Source: Tannerella sp.
Lineage (GTDB): Bacteria > Bacteroidota > Bacteroidia > Bacteroidales > Tannerellaceae
Assembly (NCBI GenBank): GCA_031277235.1
Contig: JAITMT010000439.1
Coordinates: 1-8,974 of the forward strand
Direction of reading: 5' to 3'
Length of the DNA: 8,974 bases
Shown one piece after another: positions 1 through 5,966 of this stretch. Numbering within the stretch: the stretch's first letter is position 1; every line of letters begins with the position of its first letter. Below the pieces are notes generated by a model. It did no database searches, was not told where the DNA came from, and saw only the letters and a program-made list of their open reading frames with translations. Position numbers and translations under genes: made by a program.

Positions 1-239
1 ATACGATTTCTTGTATCAACAATCTTGCGGGATGCTTCAATGGGAAATTGCGGATCAATCTTCAAAATTCTGCTCATCGCTTCCCCGATAATTTCAATAT
101 TCCGCTCGACTGCCTTGCGAGTTTTCAAGTCTTTCCGGAACTCGATGAAATTTCTTTTCTCGGGCAAAAAATCGAATATTTCACGGATTGACCTTTCGAT
201 ATCCGTCAGAAAAATCCTTATATCTCTATTTTCCGGCAT
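1..239 (-). CDS. hepT: HepT-like HEPN ribonuclease toxin (DUF86), 3' end cut off by window edge
   Basis: The first 79 residues are visible, from an ATG at 239. Seen: a helical, charged N-terminus (PENRDIRIFLTDIERSI), then AVERNIEIIGEAMSRILK and, at the edge, DTRNR followed by the start of an Ile/Met codon. The IEIIGEA block and the RNRI stretch are hallmarks of HepT/DUF86. The family's active site is RX4-6H, often RNxxVHGY; only its first part lies in the window, so the catalytic His and the Tyr that MntA modifies cannot be confirmed. Known for the family: an RNase toxin silenced when the partner MNT enzyme adds AMP residues to that Tyr. The gene overlaps the upstream mntA-like gene by 14 bp and is probably translationally coupled to it. 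No SD is obvious; the start lies inside the preceding gene. I infer a toxin-antitoxin role from the pair. Confidence 0.85.
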   Translation of the reverse strand, partial: MPENRDIRIFLTDIERSIREIFDFLPEKRNFIEFRKDLKTRKAVERNIEIIGEAMSRILKIDPQFPIEASRKIVDTRNR

Positions 240-528
240 AAATCAATTGTTTGAAGTTATCAATTTCCTGACGTAAATAGTCATTTCTAATGGCTTTATT
301 TTCAAGCAAATCGATGGGACGATCGAGTAAATCCTGCAATGCAAATTTCAGATTGAAATAATAGTCAGCATATTCCAACGGATTTTCGGAGTCAATATCA
401 ACGATCAAGTCTATATCACTGCCCTCATTGAACCGACCCGTCAGAACAGAACCGAACGCATACAGCGACTTCACTTTATTTTGAAGACACAGTTGCGTTA
501 ACGCATTTCTATAGGCGTCAAGATACAT
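226..528 (-). CDS. mntA: MntA-like minimal nucleotidyltransferase (antitoxin of HepT/MntA type)
   Basis: A 100-residue protein of the minimal nucleotidyltransferase fold. Seen: the signature GSX10DXD (G26-S27 to D38-I39-D40 in FGSVLTGRFNEGSDIDLIV) and a likely third acidic residue at D73 in RPIDLL, so all elements for metal and nucleotide binding are present. Length is typical of stand-alone MNT proteins. Known for the family: MntA transfers AMP to a Tyr of HepT and thereby neutralises the RNase. It is first in a two-gene unit, with its stop 14 bp inside the hepT-like gene. A Bacteroidota-type promoter lies about 23 bp upstream; the leader is AT-rich without a clear SD. An alternative is an orphan nucleotidyltransferase, but the HepT partner makes this unlikely. 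Confidence 0.88.
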   Translation of the reverse strand: MYLDAYRNALTQLCLQNKVKSLYAFGSVLTGRFNEGSDIDLIVDIDSENPLEYADYYFNLKFALQDLLDRPIDLLENKAIRNDYLRQEIDNFKQLIYAGK

Positions 529-550
529 TTTTTTACGTTAAAAATCTGCA

Positions 551-581
551 CAAAGGTACACCTTTTTCTCCAAATTCCAAC
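551..581 (-). promoter_or_regulatory. Bacteroidota sigma-ABfr type promoter for the mntA-hepT pair
   Basis: On the minus strand a perfect -7 box TACCTTTG (558..551) follows GTTG (581..578) with a 19-bp spacer, matching the TTTG-N19-21-TAnnTTTG consensus. The start codon at 528 leaves a leader of roughly 15 nt. The -33 element falls immediately next to the stop codon of the upstream vWA gene, so the pair has its own promoter rather than depending on read-through. Confidence 0.7.
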
Positions 582-583
582 AC

Positions 584-1798
584 CTACTCCGAATACTTGT
601 TAATCAGCCGCACCAGCAAATCGTTCAGAAATTCGACCTGATATTCGCCGACCGAGGGCGTTAAATGGTCATTGCCGATTCCGCTGTCGTTGGTGATGAA
701 CACGTAGGTTCCGCCGGTCGAAAGCGCCATGAAACGCATCATAAACTCTGTTTCCTTATCAATGCCGCTGGCGGTTACGGGAATGATTTTTATACCTTTC
801 CGACTGGCTTCCCGGATGGAATTTTGGATGCTCGCAATCACATCATCCTCATAGTGAGGCGGTGCGTCTAATATCAGAAACATCAGGCGGGTTTTGGCGT
901 CGGAAGACCACTGCAACTCGCCGACAGCTTTTTCAAGCGCCGTATGAACGGCTTCGGGGAAATCGCCTCCGCCATTCGCCGATTGATTGTTGATGAAATC
1001 GTTGGTAACCAGAATGTCGCTGCTGAAATTGGAAATCCGCGTAACATATTCGTCCCCTTCGTCGCGGTAGAAAACGGAGGAAGTATAAATGGAAGCCTGC
1101 GAATTGTTACTTTTTACTTTCCGCACCACGTCAACCAATTCCGTTTTGATATACTCCAGTTCATCGCCCATGGAGCCGGTGGCGTCAACCACGAGCGCTA
1201 TTTCGATGCGGTTTGCCGGCTGTGCCGCGTTGACCGTAATTTCGTTGACTCCCTGCGAATACGGAATGGCGCTCCGTTTTTCAAGGTTTCCGTTTACGGC
1301 AATTGAGATTGTTGAATAATCAACGGACGATGATTTCTGAAACAAATCAACCCACAATTCAGCCTTGCCGAAATTGTCGGTGCGGGCGGCAAAAATTGTC
1401 GTTGAATTTCGCTGCAATTCGACAACGGCATTGGCTACCGGAACGCCGTTTCCGGTTAAAACTTTGACAGACACTCGATTGTTGTTGTAAAATTTCCAGT
1501 ATTCGGGCATGGATCGATAGGAGGAATCGCCGATGATGCTGTTCCAGAAACTCCAGCTGTCCAAGTCATTCCATTCGCCTGCGGTAATCACGCCGGGTTG
1601 TTGTTGTTGCTGCCCGTCGCCACCGTCACCGCCGCCTTCTCCGCCACCAAATCTGTCGCTTCCACCGCCATCACTTGCCAAAGCAAAATCACCGCCAGGG
1701 CTTTCAGTGCTTTCCTTATAACTGCCTTCCTTACTGCAACTTAAAGCCAATAAGACAGTAAACAATAAAATTCCAATTTTTAATAATCCTTTTTTCAT
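584..1798 (-). CDS. von Willebrand factor A domain lipoprotein with Gly/Asp/Gln-rich tether
   Basis: A 404-residue lipoprotein. Seen: signal peptide with lipobox LALSC (Cys21), followed by SKEGS, resembling the charged lipoprotein export signal that sends Bacteroidota lipoproteins to the cell surface. Residues about 41-68 form a low-complexity Gly/Asp tether ending in five Gln. Residues about 105-190 look like an Ig-like/carboxypeptidase-regulatory beta domain (VPVANAVVELQR, DNFGKAELWV). Residues about 197-400 are a vWA domain with MIDAS D205-A-T207-G-S209 (a DxTxS variant of DxSxS), then GGGDFPEA (276-283) and LILDAPPH (308-315), which resemble vWA domains of the alpha-kinase-associated type. 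Role: probably metal-dependent adhesion or scaffolding at the cell surface; ligand unknown. It has its own promoter with flanking repeats. The next minus-strand gene upstream is another lipoprotein. An out-of-frame ATG lies 10 bp upstream of the chosen start; the start at 1798 begins directly with the signal peptide. Confidence 0.85.
   Translation of the reverse strand: MKKGLLKIGILLFTVLLALSCSKEGSYKESTESPGGDFALASDGGGSDRFGGGEGGGDGGDGQQQQQPGVITAGEWNDLDSWSFWNSIIGDSSYRSMPEYWKFYNNNRVSVKVLTGNGVPVANAVVELQRNSTTIFAARTDNFGKAELWVDLFQKSSSVDYSTISIAVNGNLEKRSAIPYSQGVNEITVNAAQPANRIEIALVVDATGSMGDELEYIKTELVDVVRKVKSNNSQASIYTSSVFYRDEGDEYVTRISNFSSDILVTNDFINNQSANGGGDFPEAVHTALEKAVGELQWSSDAKTRLMFLILDAPPHYEDDVIASIQNSIREASRKGIKIIPVTASGIDKETEFMMRFMALSTGGTYVFITNDSGIGNDHLTPSVGEYQVEFLNDLLVRLINKYSE
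1598..1612 (-). repeat. Short CAA/CAG trinucleotide run encoding polyglutamine
   Basis: On the minus strand CAG followed by four CAA codons encodes Gln63-67 in the tether of the vWA lipoprotein, next to a run of Gly and Asp codons. It is short, but unit changes would alter tether length without a frameshift. Confidence 0.7.
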
Positions 1799-1820
1799 AA
1801 AAATTCATTTTTTAATTTAA

Positions 1821-1849
1821 CAAAAGTATAGACACCTTATAGACACAAA
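1821..1849 (-). promoter_or_regulatory. Promoter of the vWA lipoprotein gene
   Basis: The minus strand carries -7 box TACTTTTG (1828..1821) and a TTTG (1849..1846) 17 bp further upstream, slightly shorter than the usual 19-21 bp spacer. The leader to the ATG at 1798 would be about 15 nt and AT-rich, with no SD. The spacing makes the -33 assignment less certain than the -7 box. Confidence 0.55.
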
Positions 1850-1857
1850 AAAGTGTC
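1827..1857. repeat. Phased direct repeats and inverted repeat over the vWA promoter (candidate operator)
   Basis: TATAGACAC occurs twice, at 1827-1835 and 1838-1846, an exact 9-bp repeat with an 11-bp period, about one helical turn. The second copy also forms an inverted repeat, GACAC-A6-GTGTC (1842-1857). The block covers the region between the -7 and -33 boxes, where a regulator could block or help RNA polymerase. No regulator gene is adjacent, so function is inferred only from position. Confidence 0.4.
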
Positions 1858-1905
1858 GAAACGTTGCAGCAGGATGAAATTTTTTTTCACTTCTTTTGCA
1901 AACCG

Positions 1906-2607
1906 TTATTTATGAAACCTTTTTCCGGCATGAAAATTGACGCCAAAACTCACGCTTACAGGAAAATACAGATTCTTGTTTTCAACAAGTGTATTTGTCC
2001 ACATGTAATTAATTTTCGTATTGAATTTTACCTTATTGCTGCCAAAGCGGAAAAAAACAGTCGGCTCTACCAGCCATCCGTCTGTCGAAGCCGAACTGTT
2101 TGCAAAAATGTATCCGCCTTTTAATCCCAGTCCATAGTCAATATGCCTTTTTCCCAAGTTGGATCTTCCCCAGTTGAGTTGAGTAAAAACAAGAGAATAG
2201 TGATTGGGGGTAGTGTCCCCGGAATCTTCGCTTACCCAAGCACCGCTACCATATCCGAACCCACTGTACATTTCAATCACGGCATTGTTTTCAAACCTGT
2301 TATACAGTCCCAAGGCGCCCTGTATATATACCCTGAACATATCGGTACTTAAATACGTCTGGACGGCAAAATGATCGGTCAAACCGGCGGTAAATGTCCC
2401 GTGAACACCACTTAGCATAACGAGACCGGATTCATCATCTTCATCTTCCGTATTATCTATTTTCGGCAGTAAAAAAATTCCGGCGTCAATCCGCATGTCA
2501 CCTTTCCCCTGTATTAGCGGAACGTCCACAGTCTGTGGATAATAAGCGGCACAGCCGGTCAGCAATATCTGTATGGCTGCTGTGAGTAATATTGTTTTTT
2601 TGTTCAT
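1906..2607 (-). CDS. Small barrel-like outer-membrane lipoprotein, family not recognised
   Basis: A 233-residue protein if started at the ATG at 2607. An upstream in-frame GTG at 2625 would add six residues and put polar sequence before the signal peptide, so the ATG is preferred. Seen: signal peptide MNKKTILLTAAIQILLTGC with lipobox LTGC (Cys19), an acidic patch NTEDEDDE (about residues 52-59), then alternating aromatic/hydrophobic beta-strand segments with Gly and Asn turns (FAVQTYLST, IEMYSGFGYGSG, YGLGLKGGYIF, VEPTVFFRFGS, FPVSVSFGVNF). This resembles small porin-like or opacity-type barrels of Bacteroidota, but I cannot assign a family. Location is probably the outer membrane. It has its own promoter (TATCTTTG) and lies 107 bp upstream of the vWA lipoprotein on the same strand; a shared envelope role is possible but unproven. 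A six-strand soluble lipocalin-like fold is an alternative. Confidence 0.75.
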   Translation of the reverse strand: MNKKTILLTAAIQILLTGCAAYYPQTVDVPLIQGKGDMRIDAGIFLLPKIDNTEDEDDESGLVMLSGVHGTFTAGLTDHFAVQTYLSTDMFRVYIQGALGLYNRFENNAVIEMYSGFGYGSGAWVSEDSGDTTPNHYSLVFTQLNWGRSNLGKRHIDYGLGLKGGYIFANSSASTDGWLVEPTVFFRFGSNKVKFNTKINYMWTNTLVENKNLYFPVSVSFGVNFHAGKRFHK

Positions 2608-2638
2608 GTTATTCAGTTTGGACACGTTAATAATTTTG

Positions 2639-2646
2639 CAAAGATA
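2639..2646 (-). promoter_or_regulatory. -7 box of the barrel-like lipoprotein gene
   Basis: Minus strand TATCTTTG (2646..2639) is a perfect TAnnTTTG box, 31 bp before the ATG at 2607. Upstream there is only a T-rich GTTTTTAT stretch at about the right distance, so the -33 element is weak or absent. Confidence 0.6.
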
Positions 2647-2754
2647 AGGTGAATATTTGGATAAAAACGAGTTTTTATGTTAAATTTTCTTGCCGTGAAA
2701 TTCCGGGATGATTATTTTTTCTTTTTGATATTTGTAATGTCGCATTGAAAATTA

Positions 2755-2785
2755 TTGTAAATATGACACAAAGTTCATATCTTTG
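2755..2785 (+). promoter_or_regulatory. Promoter of the GH2 gene
   Basis: TTG at 2755-2757, a 20-bp spacer, then TATCTTTG at 2778-2785 matches the Bacteroidota promoter consensus. Transcription would start near 2792, leaving a leader of about 33 nt before the ATG at 2825. The divergent lipoprotein promoter is about 110 bp away and uses the same TATCTTTG box. The rest of 2647-2754 is AT-rich with no feature I can recognise. Confidence 0.65.
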
Positions 2786-2824
2786 TATTCAAAACATGGA
2801 AATATAACTTGCAAACGTATAGAA

Positions 2825-5716
2825 ATGAATAGATTATTCTTAATAACAAACCTGAAAAACCTTGGAGTGAAAGTGTTCTTCGCTTCATTCATGACAATTT
2901 TCCCGCTGTGCCTCGGCGCTCAGGAAACGCGGAAACTTCATCCGTCGGAAATGCAGGATGGCTTTTCGCTGACGCTGCCCTCCAACCCGGAAACCGGGAA
3001 GATTTATCTGTCCGGAACAGGGACGGACGATGCCGTAAACTGGGGTTTTTACTGCACGGCAGGACGGGATAGCGGCAAATGGTCGGAGGTACCCGTTCCG
3101 TCGAACTGGGAATTTCACGGTTTTGGAGATTTCACGTATGGGCATGATAAGGAGCGTGTTAACGAAAGCGGCTTTTACAAATACAGTTTCAAAGTACCCG
3201 ACCATTGGAAACAGAAAAAAGTGCGTATCGTATTCGACGGTTCGATGACCGATACAGAAGTGAAAATCAACGGACGGCTCGCGGGAGCGAAGCATCAGGG
3301 CGCTTTTTACCGTTTCGATTACGACGTCGGCAAGTTGCTGAAATATGGACAGGAAAACGTTCTGGAAGTCAAAGTGGATAAGGCTTCCTCGGATTCGCTG
3401 GTGGAGGACGCCGAACGGATAGCCGATTTCTGGGTTTTCGGGGGAATTTTCCGACCCGTATGGCTGGAGGCTGTTCCGCCGGAGCATATCCGACGGACGG
3501 CTATTGATGCGCAAATGGATGGACGTTTTGTGATGGATGTATTTTTCGGAAGTATCCTCAAACAGGGAGAACTGCTGGCGCAGGTCATGACAATGGACGG
3601 TAAACCGTATGGCGAGCCTGTTCGCGCAAGTTTTGAGAAAGCGGATTCCATCAGGTTAACGGCTGAGTTTGACCATCCCGACCTGTGGTCGTCCGAATTT
3701 CCCAACCGCTACAAGGTGGAAGTATCGCTCCTGAAAAACGGTCAGCCGGTTCACAAAACAACGCAGAAATTCGGTTTCCGCACTGCCGAACTGCGTCCGG
3801 GCGACGGCTTCTACGTCAACAATGTCAAGATCCGTTTCAAAGGCGTAAACCGGCATTCGCACTGGCCCACGTCGGGACGCGCGACCAACAAGACGCTTAG
3901 CATCAACGATATTCTTTTAATCAAAGAGATGAACATGAATGCGGTGCGCATGTCCCACTATTCGCCCGACGAACATTTCCTCGACGCCTGCGATTCGCTG
4001 GGACTGTATGTGATTGACGAACTGACCGCGTGGCAATATCCGCCGTACAGCACGCCCGTAGGGACGGAAAAGGTACGCCAACTCGTTTCGCGCGACCTGA
4101 ATCATCCGGGCATCGTCATGTGGGCAAACGGAAATGAAGGCGGTTTCAATTTTGAATTATTGCCTGTTTTTCAACGTTATGATATTCAAAAACGCCCGGT
4201 GATACATCCCTGGCTCGAAGAAGACCACGTAAACACCTTTCATTACATGGCTTACGGCGTGGGTACGCATTTCTACTTTGAAGGCAACAAGGTGTTTTTC
4301 CCGACCGAATTTTTGCACGGATTGTATGACGGCGGGCATGGCGCCGGACTGGACGACTACTGGAATCTGATGCTGGCTACTCCGCTCAGCGCAGGCGGTT
4401 TCCTGTGGGATTTTGCCGACCAGGCGGTAGTGCGTCCCGACAAAAATAATTTTTTGGATACGGACGGCGATCACGGAGCCGACGGAATCGTCGGTCCCTA
4501 CCGCGAAAAGGAAGGCAGTTTCTTTGCCATCAAAGAGATTTGGTCGCCCGTATTTTTGGAAGGAACGCACTTCATCCCGCCCGGTTTCGACGGAACCGTC
4601 CGCGTACAAAACAGATACCATTTCACGAATCTCAATCAATGCGCTTTCACGGCAAAATGGCTGACATTCAATTTTCTGACCGGAAAGACGGACGAACTGG
4701 TCGCTTCCGTTCACGTGCCGTCGGTAGAGCCGGGATTCAGCGGCGACATACGGGTCGAAACTCCGTCCGATTTTCAGCGTTACGACGCCCTTGCCATCAC
4801 CGCGACCGACCCTCACGGCAAGGAAATATACACCTGGACACGCACCGTTACGCCCGCAGCCCGCCATGCCGAACGCATCACCGGAAATATTCTCGCCGGA
4901 AACAGGGTTGAAGCCGATGAACAAAACAACACGGTCACGCTGAAATCGGGCAATACTTTCATCGTTTTGGACAAGGATAGCGGTCGGATAACTTCCATTC
5001 AAACAGGCAATAAAATCTTTCCCCTCGCGAACGGTCCCCGTTTCACCACCGGAAATCTCAAACTTTCCGAAGTGCGCGCCGTCAGCGAAGCCGGTATTCC
5101 CGTCTATGAATTTATCTACCGTCCGGAAGGCGGCAACACCGGACGTTCTTCGCGCAATATCATACGCATCAGCCTCTTGCCTTCGGAGTGGACTGAAATC
5201 AATTATTCCTTCGACGTGGGCGGCAGGCATGACCATATCGGCGTTACGTTTGACATTCCCGAAAATGACGTTCGCAGCGTAAAATGGTTGGGCAACGGTC
5301 CGTATCGCGTATGGAAAAACCGTCTCAAAGGCGTTACTTTCGGCGTTTGGGAAAAGGAATACAACAATACCGTAACCGGCGAATCATGGGTATATCCCGA
5401 ATTTAAGGGCTTTCATTCCAATCTTTATGCAGCCGATTTGCGTACCGCTTACGGAACATTGAGAATCGTAGCGGCTTCGGAAGACCTTTTTCTGCATCTG
5501 CTGACTCCGTCGCCACCGGTTCAAAGCAAAAACACCAACACCCTGGCGCCGTTTCCCGACGGTAATTTATCCATCCTGAACGGCATCAGTCCCGTCGGCA
5601 CAAAATTCATGAAAGCCACCGAACACGGACCGCAAAGCCAGCCCAACAACTTCGTAAGTACCGGACATACCATGCCGTTGATAGGAAAATTTTTGCTGAA
5701 AATCGAACCGGAATAA
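2825..5716 (+). CDS. Secreted glycoside hydrolase family 2 (LacZ-like, beta-galactosidase-type)
   Basis: A 963-residue protein from the ATG at 2825. An in-frame TTG at 2783 would overlap the promoter -7 box and is rejected. Seen: signal peptide to about Ala32 (LCLGA|QETRK), so probably periplasmic. Residues about 50-215 are the GH2 sugar-binding domain, with D201-F-W203 and GGIFRPV matching the LacZ motif around its Asp201. An Ig-like domain follows to about 325. The TIM barrel shows GVNRHSH (340-346), VRMSHY and GLYVIDE, acid/base Glu438 in MWANGNEGG, probable nucleophile Glu495 in PTEFLHG with His498 like LacZ His540, and GGFLWDFADQ. The C-terminal part (about 690-960) looks like the beta-galactosidase small-chain/domain-5 fold (VKWLGNGPYRVW). 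All key residues are present, so activity is likely; the sugar is unknown. No SusC/SusD or regulator is adjacent. The codons look more G/C-rich than those of the lipoproteins to its left. Confidence 0.92.
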   Translation: MNRLFLITNLKNLGVKVFFASFMTIFPLCLGAQETRKLHPSEMQDGFSLTLPSNPETGKIYLSGTGTDDAVNWGFYCTAGRDSGKWSEVPVPSNWEFHGFGDFTYGHDKERVNESGFYKYSFKVPDHWKQKKVRIVFDGSMTDTEVKINGRLAGAKHQGAFYRFDYDVGKLLKYGQENVLEVKVDKASSDSLVEDAERIADFWVFGGIFRPVWLEAVPPEHIRRTAIDAQMDGRFVMDVFFGSILKQGELLAQVMTMDGKPYGEPVRASFEKADSIRLTAEFDHPDLWSSEFPNRYKVEVSLLKNGQPVHKTTQKFGFRTAELRPGDGFYVNNVKIRFKGVNRHSHWPTSGRATNKTLSINDILLIKEMNMNAVRMSHYSPDEHFLDACDSLGLYVIDELTAWQYPPYSTPVGTEKVRQLVSRDLNHPGIVMWANGNEGGFNFELLPVFQRYDIQKRPVIHPWLEEDHVNTFHYMAYGVGTHFYFEGNKVFFPTEFLHGLYDGGHGAGLDDYWNLMLATPLSAGGFLWDFADQAVVRPDKNNFLDTDGDHGADGIVGPYREKEGSFFAIKEIWSPVFLEGTHFIPPGFDGTVRVQNRYHFTNLNQCAFTAKWLTFNFLTGKTDELVASVHVPSVEPGFSGDIRVETPSDFQRYDALAITATDPHGKEIYTWTRTVTPAARHAERITGNILAGNRVEADEQNNTVTLKSGNTFIVLDKDSGRITSIQTGNKIFPLANGPRFTTGNLKLSEVRAVSEAGIPVYEFIYRPEGGNTGRSSRNIIRISLLPSEWTEINYSFDVGGRHDHIGVTFDIPENDVRSVKWLGNGPYRVWKNRLKGVTFGVWEKEYNNTVTGESWVYPEFKGFHSNLYAADLRTAYGTLRIVAASEDLFLHLLTPSPPVQSKNTNTLAPFPDGNLSILNGISPVGTKFMKATEHGPQSQPNNFVSTGHTMPLIGKFLLKIEPE

Positions 5717-5780
5717 TCAATGTATAATGTGAAGTTTTTTTGAAACGAATAATTGCGGGAAAAAATCGGGTAATATTTTA

Positions 5781-5811
5781 GGGAAATCAGTAAATTAACT
5801 ACTGATTTCCC
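5781..5811. terminator. Strong hairpin, probable bidirectional terminator
   Basis: GGGAAATCAGTA (5781-5792) and TACTGATTTCCC (5800-5811) form a perfect 12-bp stem with a 7-nt AATTAAC loop. It sits between the convergent GH2 gene and tRNA-Leu. The plus strand continues CTATTTTCC and the minus strand TAAAATATT, so U-tracts are short and interrupted on both sides; placement and stem strength still favour termination from both directions. Confidence 0.75.
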
Positions 5812-5821
5812 CTATTTTCCG

Positions 5822-5903
5822 TGCGGCTGAAGGGACTCGAACCCCCACGCCGTGAAGCACCAGATCCTAAGTCTGGCGCGGCTACCAATTACGCCACAGC
5901 CGC
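5822..5903 (-). tRNA. tRNA-Leu (anticodon UAG)
   Basis: An 82-nt class II tRNA on the minus strand. The acceptor stem GCGGCTG pairs with CAGCCGC, with discriminator A at 5822. The anticodon stem CCAGA/TCTGG encloses loop CTTAGGA, giving anticodon TAG (5869..5867), which reads CUA and CUN leucine codons. A longer variable arm (TGCTTCACGGCGT) and T loop TTCGAGT are present. The 3' CCA is not encoded (CGG follows), so it must be added by the CCA-adding enzyme. A Bacteroidota -7 box lies just upstream and a strong hairpin just downstream, so it appears to be a single-gene unit. Confidence 0.96.
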
Positions 5904-5914
5904 AAAATCGGGGG

Positions 5915-5922
5915 CAAAGGTA
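5915..5922 (-). promoter_or_regulatory. -7 box of tRNA-Leu
   Basis: Minus strand TACCTTTG (5922..5915) ends 11 bp before the mature tRNA 5' end, implying a short 5' leader removed by RNase P. The same octamer serves the mntA-like gene. No clear -33 TTTG is seen at 19-21 bp upstream. Confidence 0.6.
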
Positions 5923-5966
5923 CGCACAATTTCCCGAATAACACGCATAAAGGTTGAAAAATTTTC

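Noticed and set aside
944..1306. 120-codon plus-strand frame inside the vWA gene
   Set aside because: Shadow of the vWA domain frame; its peptide resembles no family and it lacks a promoter.
2608..2625. GTG start extending the barrel-like lipoprotein by six residues
   Set aside because: The ATG at 2607 gives the standard MNKK-type lipoprotein signal peptide, and the added residues are polar and unneeded.
2647..2754. Riboswitch or small RNA in the divergent intergenic region
   Set aside because: The stretch is AT-rich without a convincing stem or conserved motif, and the promoters leave only short leaders.
2783..2824. TTG start extending the GH2 protein by 14 residues
   Set aside because: The TTG lies within the -7 promoter box TATCTTTG, so it would precede the transcript start; the ATG at 2825 leads directly into the signal peptide.
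4157..5236. 359-codon open frame on the minus strand inside the GH2 gene
   Set aside because: It is antisense to a gene with clear catalytic motifs, its translation shows no recognisable domain or signal, and long antisense frames are common opposite G/C-rich coding sequence.
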